A stretch of 64,000 bases of DNA from Malachius bipustulatus (Eukaryota > Arthropoda > Insecta > Coleoptera > Melyridae), in contig OU342630.1 in NCBI GenBank assembly GCA_910589415.1, forward strand, positions 18,757,867 through 18,821,866. Direction: 5' to 3'. This document shows, one piece after another, positions 23,170-34,703 of the stretch. Positions within the stretch are counted from its first letter, which is position 1, and every line of letters starts with the position of its first letter. The notes below the pieces were generated by a model. It did not search any database and was not told where the DNA came from. It saw only the letters and a list, made by a program, of their open reading frames with translations. The translations under genes were made by a program, and so were the position numbers.

Positions 23170-23875
23170 GCGTGCGGTGCCTGGTACCGGTCAAGTATCA
23201 GCCCTTACCTGAAGTTCTATAACCACGTACCCGTAGCCGCCGTATCTCCCGCGCCGATCAAGACGACGCGGCGCCGCATGGCCTCACCACGCCGCCGAAG
23301 TAATATTTGTGTTATCCGCCGGTCTTAAGCTTTCCATCGCTCATAGCCAACCACTCTCACCCGGTTCCCGCTTTGCTCTACCCGTGCGACAGTGCCCTCC
23401 TAGGTATCTGTCACTCCATGTAATATTTGTCATTTTAGTCCAGTCAAAGTAGGATTTAATTGTGCAATTCATGCGGAAAAGAAAATATTTTGTGTGGGGG
23501 TTGGGTGGTCAATGGAGAGTCTAAATCCAAAAATGCGACCTCCTAACCCTTGTGAATAAGTCGTCATATTGGTTTTAAGGGATGAATGTTTTTTTGCACT
23601 TTACGACGTTAATTCGCATTTTACCGAAAAAAGTGTCATTACTTACTTTATTCAGAAAAACATTCTCCACAAATTTACATATGTGACAGTTTTTCGTATT
23701 TACAATATTTAATGACCTACAGGTGATTAATTAAGAACAAGGGGGATAAAAAATTGGTATTTTCGGAATAACTCCTTTTTTTAAATCGCAAAAGAGACAC
23801 AGGCGTTAAAAATCGAAAAAACGGGGATGATCGCAGTACCATTGGTGAGTCGGATGTCTATTTAATATGTCTAAA
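23170..23875. other. Unassigned tract
   Basis: The first 250 bp continue the CpG-rich stretch and include TAATATTTGTG/TAATATTTGTC repeated near 23301 and 23421. The rest is AT-rich. No gene is supported. Confidence 0.4.
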
Positions 23876-23877
23876 TT

Positions 23878-24150
23878 AATAGTTGCACATGGGGATTGAT
23901 AAACATTGATAGGAAATGATGGGACTTCTTGATAATCTATGGGGATTTATAGTTGCACATGAGGATTAATGAAAATTGTTGAGAAATCATGAGACTACTT
24001 CAGAATCTATAGGAGTTTATCAACATTTCCGGGAATTGGTGGGAATAAAAAGAAGTTGATTCTGGAGTTTATGAGAATCTATCGAAATAATAAAAAATCT
24101 ATGAGAACTAATGAAAATATTTGGAAATTAACGTAAATTGATGAGAATGG
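23878..24150. repeat. Degenerate tandem repeat, unit about 70 bp
   Basis: ATAGTTGCACATGGGGATT at about 23879 recurs at about 23950 as ATAGTTGCACATGAGGATT, each followed by a TGATAGGAAAT/TTGAGAAATC stretch and an AATCTATRGGRRTTTAT stretch. Further decayed copies continue to about 24150. Confidence 0.6.
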
Positions 24151-24215
24151 ATATAATAGTTCATATAATCAATACAAAATAGTTTCCATAATAACAAAAT
24201 TAATTATTGTATAAA

Positions 24216-24372
24216 ATTTTTCATTAGCTAGTGCCTTGGAAGAGAGAGATATCTATTGCAGTCATGTCTGAGCTCATTGCACCTGAGCACACCTACCAAT
24301 AGTTTGCATTTTATCTGACATAATTGCAGACATGCTTCATTTTTTCCAAGGCACTAGTTGATGAAAATTTTT
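24216..24372. mobile_element. Small stem-loop MITE (about 157 bp)
   Basis: AAATTTTTCATTAGCTAGTGCCTTGGAA at the left is inverted as TTCCAAGGCACTAGTTGATG and AAAATTT at the right, with partial pairing (CATGTCTG/CAGACATG) farther in. No coding capacity. Confidence 0.6.
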
Positions 24373-25292
24373 TTGGATCACCTGATATTATAAGGCATTG
24401 TATGTATAATTTTCATTTTAGGACTTCTTATGCATATAACTTCCAATCAAGTATTTATGAAAATATACCTAAAATATAAATTCTCAAAACAAAGACACAC
24501 TTCTTAATTAAGATCTATCAAGATACATCATCTTGTCGAATCAAAAGCATCATTAATGTGTTGTATTGTTCTGAAACAATACAAAGAGCAGCAGCTATCC
24601 TCACGCGATCTATCTAAGCGAGAAGTCGAAGGAAAGGCAGGAAATTTTCAGTTTTCTTGAATTTACTGAAGCAAAAGTAAAAGTCCAATCCAGGTTCAGG
24701 TCGGCGTGAAATTTATGCATTCCATTATTGAAACTGATCATCAATCTATTCAGGAAAGGAATGCCGGGCTGTTCGCAAAATAGAATCCATTAAAAATTCG
24801 GGATAGTGCCTTTAATTATTCCAATTCCAATTAGAATTCAGACCGAGTGCTCTTCGAACAGAGGTCTAAGCAATAAATTAGACCTTGATATGTTTATAAG
24901 GGACTGAGTTCCCGAAACCCTGTAACGACGTCCGAATAACATTTTAGGATGAGAAATCGAGACCGTAATTAAATTACAACGTTTATCAACGATAAAATAA
25001 GCATTAATTAGCCGCGGTGGAAAGCATTTAATTAAAGGTAAATTGGTAATAGGTTATCTTCTTTACATTTAATAGTCTCTATAATATTGCCTTACGAGAT
25101 TTCAAATATACCTTAGAAGATATTTCAAATTCAGGTAATTTTTTGACTATTATTGTAAATTTGAGTTTGAGACATAGCAAAATAACATGCAAAATGGAAT
25201 TTTCCATCAGAATTCTCTCTGCTAAAAGTTTTAAGTAGAAATGTTAAACTATTAATCTGTTAAGATTAAAAAGTTGCTTGTTGCTGAAGTTA
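24373..25292. other. Unassigned AT-rich tract
   Basis: Nothing recognisable as a gene or repeat. Confidence 0.4.
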
Positions 25293-26070
25293 TACAGGGT
25301 GTTTTGTAATTGAATGTCAATATTTAAGGGGGTGATTTTTGGGTCCATTTTAAGAAGAAAACTTCATAAGAATGTATGTCCTAAAAGTCTTAACTTTTGA
25401 GACACAGGGTGGCAAAGTTTGTAAAATAAATAATTTTTCATAATATCTGTAATACCGCTCTGGATATTTTAATGAAATTTAATAGACAGATATTACTCAT
25501 CAAGAGGCATTTTTTCATGTACCACATTTCGTTTTATCTCCACTAGTCACATATCTTGCAGAATTTTGCCTGCATATTTTTATATTTTTTTATTGTCATT
25601 TTAACGATAATCTTGTGACCATGTAGAGAAACAGATTTTATTTTTTTATGCAAAAACCGTGCATCGGACTGAAAAAAAAAACAAGTAATCAAATTTGCTT
25701 GGAAATGAATGGGAACTCCAAAAATTATTTCTAATTGAACAGAAATCAGTGGCATACCATCAATGTCTGCTAAAATATGCCGGTAAAATTCTGGACGATC
25801 GGGCACCATCGTCACTAATGGAAATAAAATGAAACGTGGTACATGAAAAAATGCCCCTTGATGCGTAATGTCTGTATACGAAATTTCATTAAAATATCCA
25901 AAGCGGCATTACAGATAATTATTACGAAAAAATGATTTATTTTAACAAAACTTTACCACCCTGTATCTCAAAAGTTAAGACTCTTAGGACATGCGTTCTT
26001 ATTAAGGTTTTCTTCTTAAAATGGGCCAAAAATCACCCCTTTAAGCATTGACATTTAATTATATAACGTT
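25293..26070. mobile_element. Large palindromic TACAGGG element
   Basis: Arms of about 250 bp (25293-25545 and 25810-26070) are inverted copies, including AAAAGTCTTAACTTTTGAGA with CTCAAAAGTTAAGACTCTTA and CATTTTTTCATGTACCAC with GTGGTACATGAAAAAATG. The left tip is TACAGGGTG; the right tip has decayed. The 265-bp middle has a 90-codon minus-strand frame that I do not recognise as a transposase. Confidence 0.7.
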
Positions 26071-26394
26071 TTCAATAATTTGTGACGCCATTTTGTTCAT
26101 TATCATTACATTGACTTTAGCAATTAAAATTGTCAATAATAATTATTAAATTCAAGGTAATAATAAAAATATTGGTACGGATTAAAAGTATTTTCCGCTT
26201 TTCTCGGAAATTATTGTTACCATGTTATATCAATAATTTTAACATTCGTTTGCATATATTTGAAAATCTTAAAATTATTTAATAAAATGTAGCAAAATAC
26301 AAGTTACATCGGTATTATCAACCAATAAACAGTATTTATTACTTTAGCGTTTCATTTATCATTTACCCATCAAGATATACACTAAGGGCCGGTT

Positions 26395-26623
26395 GTTCAA
26401 ACGTCAATTAAAAATTTTGAGATAATTACTGATTTTAAATTGCAAATTTTGAAAATACGGCGAATATAATTAATGATCTTGTATTTTTAATCAATAATTA
26501 ACTCTTCTTAAAGGGAGCAGAATCCATTTTCAGCAATATCAGACTAATGGTTCGATAATACAGGGCATTTTAAAATCAGTAATTATCTGAAAATTTTTAA
26601 TTAACGTTTGAACAACCGGCCCT
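26395..26623. mobile_element. 229-bp MITE with TA target duplication
   Basis: TIRs of about 55 bp start AGGGCCGGTTGTTCAAACG and end in the exact complement, flanked by TA on both sides. Short, AT-rich and non-coding. TA duplication suggests mobilisation by a Tc1/mariner-type transposase. Confidence 0.8.
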
Positions 26624-26625
26624 TA

Positions 26626-27355
26626 GAATTTCTCTTCAAAGTATTTGGGGAAGGTAATTGACAAAAGTTTTATTTTGCCCGTGATTTCCCTATCTCTCAA
26701 AAACAGATTAACATAAAGTATACCTGTAAGTTGAATACAACAAGAATAATTATACAGAGTGTCACAAATTCGTAGGCCTAGCTTTTAGCCACAAATTATT
26801 TGAGCAAAAATAATGCGACTTTCTGCATGGCGTTTTTCTTTTACTAGGCGCCCCTCTTTCAAGATACATACTTTTTTTTTAATAAATTATAATTCTGCTA
26901 ACTAATTGAAACTTGGCACAAATTCTCATTACGACGACCTTTTTGCAAAATTTTGTTGTTCCCGGAGAATCGGAGCGCGCAATAATATAACCTTCCGTTC
27001 CACCCCGAGCAATTTTCGGGGAGGTAAGGAAAGCTATTTAGCAGCCAACTAGTTCAAAATGAAAATTTAACTATTGTTATGGCAATGCACACAAATGAAC
27101 GTCACAGGTCAAAGAAAATTCACAAGCAAATTTTAACAGTTTTTATTAAGGTAATTAATATAAATAGACAATAAGATAGATAATAAAGATATTTAAATAT
27201 CACAAGGTATAACAATTAAATATAATAAATTTAAATATCACAAAAAAATTAAAAATTGCAATTGATGATAAATTACAAATGGTATCACAGGTATCATCAA
27301 TGGTATCATTTATTTTATTTATTTGAAAATGAATGTAACGGTGATAAAAGAACCG
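26626..27355. other. Unassigned tract with element tips
   Basis: ATACAGAGTGTCACAAATTC near 26752 looks like a diverged tip of the TACAGGG family. The remainder is AT-rich. TGTAACGGTGATAAAAGAAC with CGTTACA at 27334-27360 forms a short hairpin. Confidence 0.4.
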
Positions 27356-27576
27356 TTACAAGGAGGAAACGGGGTTTGTAGAACATGGTTGACCACCCCA
27401 TTTTTTTCCTGCATACGCAGTCTGGTTCGAAGTATTATTGCTTGATATATCAAGATAAGCGTTCATTTCTATTATTTTTCCCACTCTTGTAACATGTTGA
27501 ATTAGGACTTGGTTTAGGAGATGTTGCAACTTATTTGACTCTGTTTCATCCATAAATTCAATGTTTTTCGCCAGGC
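27356..27576 (-). CDS. Possible coding exon, unrecognised
   Basis: A minus-strand open frame of about 70 codons follows a good splice acceptor (TTGTTCCAG at the 27576 side) and ends with a stop at 27356. It contains MDETESNKLQHLLNQVLIQH and a serine/asparagine-rich stretch. Amino-acid composition is less biased than in the shadow frames around it. No upstream exon is found within the window and no domain is recognised. It could equally be the last exon of a host gene, a transposon exon or chance. Confidence 0.25.
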
Positions 27577-28466
27577 CTGGAACAAGATAAACAGCTTGTT
27601 ACCTCATAAATCATTCAAACTTAGGTACAATAAAAAAGTAAAAATATTAAAAATTACTAAATTCTAGGCCTACTCTTAAACAGTTATATTGTTGATCAAT
27701 GACCTATAGTCAAATGTTTAAGTTGAAATGTCTCTCGAATCAAACCCTAAAAAAAAAAGCTTACAGGAGTGACAAAAATAATAGAAACGAACGCTTGTTC
27801 TAAAAAGCAATATCTTCGAACCAGAGGCGCACGCAGGAAAAAGTTGGTGGGTCGACCTCTTACGACCCCCGTTTCTTCCGTTCGCGCTTCGATTCTCTGG
27901 GAAGAAAATTTTGCAAACAGTGTGCCGTCATGAGCGGTTTGCAGCTACCAGATCGCGACATTAGATTTTGATTGTTAGTGAAGAACATACTACCTAAGTA
28001 CCTACTAATGATTAATTATTATTGGTTATTAATGTATTTTATATCTGAGCGGTGGCCGTCTCGCGTGTATCTTTCGTGGAATATATCTCGCCGGTAGCAT
28101 TTCTGTGCATTGCCCATTAGTGATTATTGCACGACTGTTGAATGAATTGAAAATAAAGAAAAATTAATACAATCGACACAGCAGCGTGAACAATATAAAT
28201 TTTGAATATTGAACAAAACCTTATTACTTATGTTGAATAAAATTTCGAATTAGACTAGAACCGTATCTAATCCGACTCAACCAATAATTAGTACCCTAAT
28301 AATAAGCAGTAAGCCAAAAAATAATATTTGCGGCTTGAACAACTTTGACCTACTAGTTTGTAATGCATAAATAAGAAGCTAATTTAAACTATTCATTTCT
28401 TCTGGCATAATTAGTTAATCGAAAGATAATTATAAGTAAAACTGATATTCCATTATTTGATTACAG
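27577..28466. other. Unassigned tract
   Basis: A slightly GC-richer patch at 27825-27960 begins CCAGAGGCGCACGCAGGAAA; the rest is AT-rich. No gene is supported. Confidence 0.4.
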
Positions 28467-30134
28467 CCTGGTCATTATGTACCTACTTTTAACCTAGAAA
28501 AAAATCCGTTGTCGATCTCTCTTGTTCTACCCGTTAGGAGGGGTTACTGGTAGTGTAAATTTGAAATGGCGACCAGATCCGAGGTACGCAACAGTCCATC
28601 ACTTTGAATTTTATGAAAATATGTTTTTTTTATCAACTCGGCCATTTAAAATTTTTTTGAGTAAAAATTACAGAAACTAATCTAGTAGTAAATTGAGTTT
28701 CCTAAAACTTTGTATGTTACAGTTATTTTTCTACGATCGAGATTTTTTTTTATTTAAGTAACCTTAAAAAAGCGGGGAAATCAATTACCAAATAACTCTG
28801 GCGTCTTTTAAGGTTGGCCACCGGGCATATTTCAATAAGCACTATTGGTTCAAAAAACAATAAGCTTCAAAAAAATTGAGACATAAGTGACCATGACAAA
28901 TTGGATGAAAAGATTTTCTAAATAACCGAAGTTCCGGAAATACCGAAAGTTTACAACACCTACTTCGTTCGTTATTTCAATGGATACAGTATTACATTTT
29001 CAAATTGTCCGAGAAAATTGCATACAGGTGGTTTTTATAATAATTGAAATCTAAATTGATTAGTTTATGAGTTACCTATACAGAACTGGAAATCCCGATT
29101 TTCAAATTTCCAAACACTGTGCCGGGTGTCCCAACAGTAGTGTCCACCCCCTAAATCGAGCTTAATTTTAAAGATAAAAAATTGAAACTTTGAGGATTTG
29201 TGTACTTGATATAGGACCACGGAATGGCATAATTAGTTTCATTAAAAAACATTTTTAATATCTGTTTAATAATCACCTTTTTCATGAGTCCATATTACGA
29301 CACTGTCCAGTGCAGGTTCAGTGTGCCGGCTAGCCCAGCAAGAGCCGTCCTTCTATTTATTTGGGCCTTATTTACTTTGTCATAAAACTTATTGCACCTA
29401 CCGTTTTCAGATTATATTGATTATATTGTCTACCTGTCATTGCTATATAATTATATTTTATTTAATTAAAGCCTTATAATTAGTTTTTTCACATTTATTT
29501 CGAGCGATATTGATTTTATCAATCGATTTCTACGTATGTATTGAAAAAAAAATCAATTTTTTTTTCGACAATTAATTTACCACCATCTTACAGTTTTTTA
29601 TCGCTGGCGCCCGAACTAAATTTTTTTTTTATGAAACTAATCATGCCATTCCGTGATCCTATGTCATGTACACAAATCCTCAAAGTTTAAATTTTTTATC
29701 TTTAAAACTAAGCTCGATGTAGGGGGTGGACACTAGTGTTGGGACACCCGGTAAAACTCTAACTGCCCAAGATATTGGGAAACGGCTTACATATCCCAAA
29801 TTTTACTTTTTATTTACTATCCTATTATTCAGTTTAAATTTCCGTAAACCATCGATCGTAGAGCAAAAACTATAATTTGTAAAGCTGCGAGAATTGAGTT
29901 TACTACAAGTTTTGTTTTAACAATTTTCACCAGAATAATTTTCAATCGCCGATTTATTCAAGAAAATAATTCTTTTCCATAAAATTCGAAATGACCGGCT
30001 GATGTGAACCTCGGATCTGGGATCTGGTCACCATTTTGAATTTACACTATCAATGACCCCCATTAACGACTAGAACAAGAAAAATCGACAACGGGCTTTT
30101 TTTTTATTTCGGGTCTTTTTTGGATATAATGACT
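28467..30134. mobile_element. 1.67-kb palindromic element
   Basis: Outer arms (about 28467-28790 and 29790-30134) are inverted copies: CTGGTCATTATG/ATAATGACTGG, GTTGTCGATCTC/AAATCGACAAC, AGTGTAAATTTGAAATGGCG/CCATTTTGAATTTACACT. A second, independent palindrome sits in the middle (29122-29751). The arms also contain AACGGCTTACATATCCCA, a module shared with the palindromes at 60392-61274 and 62519-63386. Confidence 0.7.
29122..29751. mobile_element. Foldback element nested in the 28.5-30.1 kb palindrome
   Basis: CCGGGTGTCCCAAC...GTTGGGACACCCGG ends with about 130-bp imperfect TIRs, including GTGTCCACCCCCTA/TAGGGGGTGGACAC and TGGCATAATTAG/CTAATCATGCCA. Non-coding middle. Confidence 0.75.
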
Positions 30135-30642
30135 GGACTATTATAAGGTATATCAATAGTTGTAAGTTGACGCACGATTATGCAGCGTAAACAGTTAAAA
30201 AAATAAATAAAAATAGACGCATATTAGGTACGTAACATGTGTTAGAAAGCCACACTAAAAATTCGGAAGCAGTACCCGCTGAATCAAGCTCTTTCTAATT
30301 AAGATCCTTTCAGGAGAGCAGAGTAAAACGTCGAAAGAACAATCATGATTTTCTGTGTAAAACAAAAGTCGTTGTCTCTTTTCAGGAGTCCCCTAACTTT
30401 TATAAAACTTCTTTGATAAACCCTTATTGAGTTACACTATGCTGTTTTTAGATGATATATTTCACGCTTAGTCATTACTAAAAGCTCTCATCAGACTTTC
30501 ACAAGGATAGAAGATTGAATTCGGAAGCAAATTAAGGAGCACAAGATGAGAGTTTTCTTTTTTCTGCATATTTCCGTTAAGAAACTGAAATTATTATTAA
30601 AAGTTGAGAAAAGTACCTCTCAAGCTCTAGGCAGTCAATATA
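30135..30642. other. Unassigned AT-rich tract
   Basis: Nothing recognised. Confidence 0.4.
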
Positions 30643-30807
30643 TACAGGGTGTTAAAAAATAAGTATCGAATATTTAGAGAGCGTACAGTGTGGACCAAAA
30701 GAAGTCAAAAAGTCTGAATAAACATTGGTCCGCAAATAATTGACGGTTTCGAAGATATGGAGGATTTTTCAAATTATTTTAAAATTTTGCGTCTGCACAT
30801 TTTTTAT

Positions 30808-30993
30808 TTATTTTTTCCAAAAAATACGATCTGAAGGAAGCTGGCGATTTCCATAAGCTTCAACCTGAAGACGTCGCGCTTCTGTAGCAAGGCCGTTGGC
30901 ACGACCATACATAAAATGCATGTCGACTAATTCGATATTAAAATAAACATTCATAGAAATTAAGAGCTTGTATACACTGACAACTAATGTCAT
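30808..30993 (-). pseudogene. DUF4817-like helix-turn-helix fragment of a transposase
   Basis: The minus strand encodes VDMHFMYGRANGLATEARRL followed by EAYGNRQLPSDRIF. This matches the pattern of the DUF4817 N-terminal domain (DMHFIYG-ANGN---A-RLY-ERFPNR--P----F) found in many insect IS630/mariner-like transposases. Only about 60 residues remain, directly inside the left TIR, and no DDE catalytic domain follows. The location agrees with it being the 5' or 3' stub of the outer element's own gene. Confidence 0.65.
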
Positions 30994-31109
30994 TGAATTA
31001 GTCCTTGTCTGATTAACAGCCGACCATGACAGGAAATGCAGGTTATTTCAAAAAAAAAAAAAAAAAAATTACCTATCTTGTGAAAAATTATTCAATTTCT
31101 TATCTTATC

Positions 31110-31121
31110 ACGTTATTTCCT
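31110..31121. repeat. Left target-site duplication of the LINE
   Basis: ACGTTATTTCCT here recurs at 59574-59585, right after the (TAAA)n tail. 11-12 bp, in the usual size range for LINE insertions. Confidence 0.85.
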
Positions 31122-31530
31122 GACAAATTGGTGGCTCGACGAGTTGTCAACGAGTGTACACGCTGTTGTTTACCTGCTCCGCGAACAAGTCGAAATTTCA
31201 GTTATTTTTTAATAGTTATCTAAATCCTCTACTCATCACACCATACTATTATAATAGTGCTACGCATACCGTTCGGTTTGTGCTCGCTACATAGCAAATA
31301 ATTTCAAGAATCCATTACAGACAAAGTATCCTATTTATTTACGTTTTTTATTGGTATTTCAAATATCTGAGAGATAACGGCGATAAACACCTCAATCTTA
31401 CATCGACACAGTCGTCGGTATAGGCAACCAAAAAATCAAATATGCCGCTGTCTTTGTTGCCTGGCACCACCGATTCTTAAATATCTAAACTTCCAGTTGT
31501 TTTTGACTACAAAAACAACATTTTATAACC
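31122..31530 (+). other. 5' untranslated region of the LINE
   Basis: 409 nt between target duplication and ORF1 ATG. Elements of this type carry an internal promoter here, but no specific motif stands out. Confidence 0.6.
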
Positions 31531-31628
31531 ATGTTCCCACAACAAAACCCCAACTCAACCTCACCTCTCAGTAACAATTCAAACATGCCAAATAATACAT
31601 ACCTGGCGGCAGCAAAATCAACTCCCAA
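31531..31628 (+). pseudogene. LINE ORF1, 5' part (first 32 codons)
   Basis: The ATG at 31531 opens a Pro/Asn/Ser-rich N-terminus (MFPQQNPNSTSPLSNN...). The frame stops abruptly at 31628, where the terminus of the 20.5-kb element begins. The partner half starts at 52098; removing one copy of the AA duplication puts both halves in the same frame. The N-terminus alone has no known domain. The link to the rest of ORF1 rests on the frame match, the TIR ends and the LINE target duplication. Confidence 0.8.
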
Positions 31629-31639
31629 CCCAAGTAACA

Positions 31640-32460
31640 CAGTTTCATCTAAAAGATGTATTTTTAACGTCCAGCATATACATCTATAGACAGTAGTTTG
31701 TAGACTATAATTTTGAAGCAAAATGTCCGCGGCGTAGACCGTCTATGCGACGTCTACAGTATGCATCTATGAGATGTCTTCCAATATACATCGATTAGAT
31801 GCCTGCTGTATATATGTCTATGAGACGTCTACAATATACTTCTATTAGATATCTACAATGTGCATCTATAACGTAGATTATGGGTGAATCTATAGGGTGT
31901 ATAGCATAGACGTCTATAGATGGTAACTTATAGACTATAATTTTGAAGCAAAATGTCCGCGGCGTAGACCGTCTATGCGACGTCTACAGTATGCATCTAT
32001 GAGATGTCTTCCAATATACATCGATTAGATGCCTACTGTATATATGTCTATGAGACGTCTACAATATACTTCTATTAGATATCTACAATGTGCATCTATA
32101 ACGTAGATTATGGGTGAATCTATAGGGTGTATAGCATAGACGTCTATAGATGGTAACTTATAGACTACAATTTTGAAGCAAAATGTCCGCGGCGTAGATC
32201 GTCTATGCGACGTCTACATTTATACATCTTTGAGATGTCTTGCAATATGCATCGATTATATGCCTACAGTATGCATCTATTAAGCATCTACAAGATGCAT
32301 CTAATAGACGTGCTCATTATACATCAATAAGATGCCTACAATATGTATTTATGAGACGTCTTATTATGCATCTATGAGACGTCTACAACATACATCTTAG
32401 AGATGACGCTACTATGCATCTATGGAACGCCTGCAATATGCATTAATGAGATATCTAATA
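31640..32460. repeat. Left subterminal array of element A
   Basis: A unit of 230 bp repeats at 31701, 31931 and 32161 (start TAGACTAYAATTTTGAAGCA). Each unit is made of shorter 25-30-bp motifs such as CATCTATGAGATGTCT and GAGACGTCTACAATAT, which continue irregularly to 32460. The first two units are almost identical. Confidence 0.85.
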
Positions 32461-33604
32461 TACAGGGTGGTCCAGTTTGTATGTTCATAATACCGCCTAA
32501 TGGGGGAATAACTAGAAATATTTTTTTTCCTATAAAGTATGACTCTAAAACGTTTTATTTTTGAGATACAGGGTGGTAAACTTCTAATAAAATATTATCT
32601 TTTTCGAAAATATCTTAAATAATATACTTCACCCAATATAGTTCAAATTTGTCAGTTTTATTTGCTATAGTAAGGGGCTAATTTAGCCCAAAATAAATTA
32701 AAATTATTAAGTTCAGTGGCGTCCCGGTAAGCACCTCAATGAATATTATTGAGTTATTTTTATGACAGTTTCCGATACTTATTTTATTTGTAAGTTTTAT
32801 GGAAGAAATAAATATTATTATTATTATTATTATTATGAAAAAACTAAAAAAAGTACGTAAATGGCTTTTTTCAAGTTTTTTTGTCAGATTAGGCAATTAG
32901 GTACAAGTAAAACTTTTTTGTCCATTAAATTTTTTTCGTATTTTGATTTGTTTTTGAAATAATAAATAGAATCCAATTAATTGCTTATTCCTGGACCAAC
33001 CAAGAAACTTAAAAAAAATTAAGAAAATAAAATTCCTTAGTTTAGATGTTAAGAAATGTATTTCATTTTGTATTTATTTTTTCTTTTTGTTACATATTAT
33101 TAAAAAAAAGTAATGAAAGAAGTTATAATTGCAGAAAAAATTCCTTATGTTTCTTATGTCGTCCAGGGATATGCATTAAGTAAAATCTATTTTTTATTTC
33201 AAAAATTAAGCAAGATACATAAAAATCTAATAAACAAGACAGTTGTACTTGTAATTGCTTAATCTGACAAAACAATAAATATAAAAAACCATTGGGTTAT
33301 TTTTTTTTCAAAACAATATTCGTTGAGGTGCTTATGGAAGCCACTGGACTTAATAATTTTAATACATTTAGAGCTTAATTAGCCCCTTACTACAGCAAAT
33401 GAAACTGCCAAATTTCAACAATATTGGGAAAAGTATACTTATTCAAAATTTTTTCGAAAAAGCCATATTTTAATAAAATTTTAATACCCTGTATCTGAAA
33501 AATAAAACGTTTTAGAGCAATACTTCTAGGAAAAAATATATTTGTTTTTACTTATTCTAGCGTTAGCCGGAGTTATGAACATACAAACTGGAACACCAGC
33601 CTGT
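32461..33604. mobile_element. 1.14-kb palindromic TACAGGG element inside element A
   Basis: Arms of about 300 bp each: TACAGGGTGGTCCAGTTTGT and its inverted counterpart near 33570-33604, TCTAAAACGTTTTATTTTTGAGATACAGGGT with its partner, and AGTAAGGGGCTAAT with ATTAGCCCCTTACT. AT-rich middle with a (TAT)n run near 32812. Flanked by TA. Confidence 0.75.
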
Positions 33605-34545
33605 ATAATGGGATGTGACTGATGTGAGTAGGTAAACTATATGGCTGAAAATATAATGACAACAGATAGAGGAATACTTTAAAATGATTTTTTTTAATTA
33701 CTTTGCTTTTTTACACTAAATTATTGTTATTGCATTATTGTACACATATAATAGGTATATCTGCGTTTATATCTTGTAGATGCAGCAAGCCATAACGTCC
33801 CTCTCGAATTCACTGTCCTCTAATTGTGGAAAACGCTCTTTTCACGGCGCCTGAAAATCATACATACACCTAATTAAAAATATGAAAATATTTAAATCTT
33901 TTTTATAATGACTTTCCAATAATAAAATTACTTTATAAATTTCACGCATACCATTTTATCTCACTTAATTGTAAATTGAACTATTTTACATACTAATAGG
34001 TAAGTTTAAAAATAACACTTACTATTTATGATATTCGTAACATTTAAATGGCTCAGCTTGAAATTTTCTTTCTTCTTTCCGGTCCAAGAACAGTATATTG
34101 TCCCAAATAATTAGAAAATGTTTTCTCAAGGCATCGTTAGGTTTTGCTCCGTCAGAGGAAACTGCAGCTAGAAATAAATTTCATTTCAAAGAGAATTTTA
34201 TAATATTTTTTAATTATAATATTATATAACTCTTATAGAATACACCTGTATATCAAGTGAGTTGAAACTAACACACTATATCCGAAAGGCAAATTAAAAT
34301 TTTCCCTAATTTTGAAGAATAGCACGTAATACCTAATTATGATAAGTCAACAAAAATAACGTAAAAAATCTCAAAGTAAAAAAGCACTGCAGAGACAAAA
34401 AGATTGCATATTATTAACTAACGTACCTAATTGTTATTATTAATCAATTAAACGTAAATGAGTCTTAAATTTTTTTTTGTTTCAAAATACTACAAGTAAG
34501 TATGCAATATTTTTGTTTGTTGTCTGTAAAAATACCTACACCTAA
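33605..34545. other. Interior of element A, largely unassigned
   Basis: AT-rich. On the minus strand one stretch (34022-34167) has the look of an exon and is listed separately. Another acceptor-like TGATTTTCAG lies next to 33850, followed by a short GC-richer stretch. This is the only part of element A where a remnant of its own gene might hide. Confidence 0.4.
34022..34167 (-). pseudogene. Possible exon remnant within element A
   Basis: The minus strand has an acceptor (TTTCTAG next to 34168), about 47 open codons with ordinary composition (DGAKPNDALRKHF, IIWDNILFLD) and a donor-like GTAAGTG at the end, just where a TAG also falls. No family is recognised. If real it could be part of a lost transposase or cargo gene of element A. 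Confidence 0.25.
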
Positions 34546-34703
34546 TACAGTGTGTTCCACTTTACAAATGGAATCACCTCAATAACTTTTTTATTGTTTG
34601 ATGAATTAAAAAAAAACTTTTTTCTTTATGTAAAGCTCCCGAATCCTTCTTAAATGGGTAAACAACATTTTGGTAGTAGCAATTAAATAACTAGCCTATA
34701 GGT

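Noticed and set aside
25543..25815. 90-codon minus-strand frame in the palindrome centre as a transposase
   Set aside because: No DDE, helix-turn-helix or zinc motif could be recognised, and the composition fits translated AT-rich DNA.
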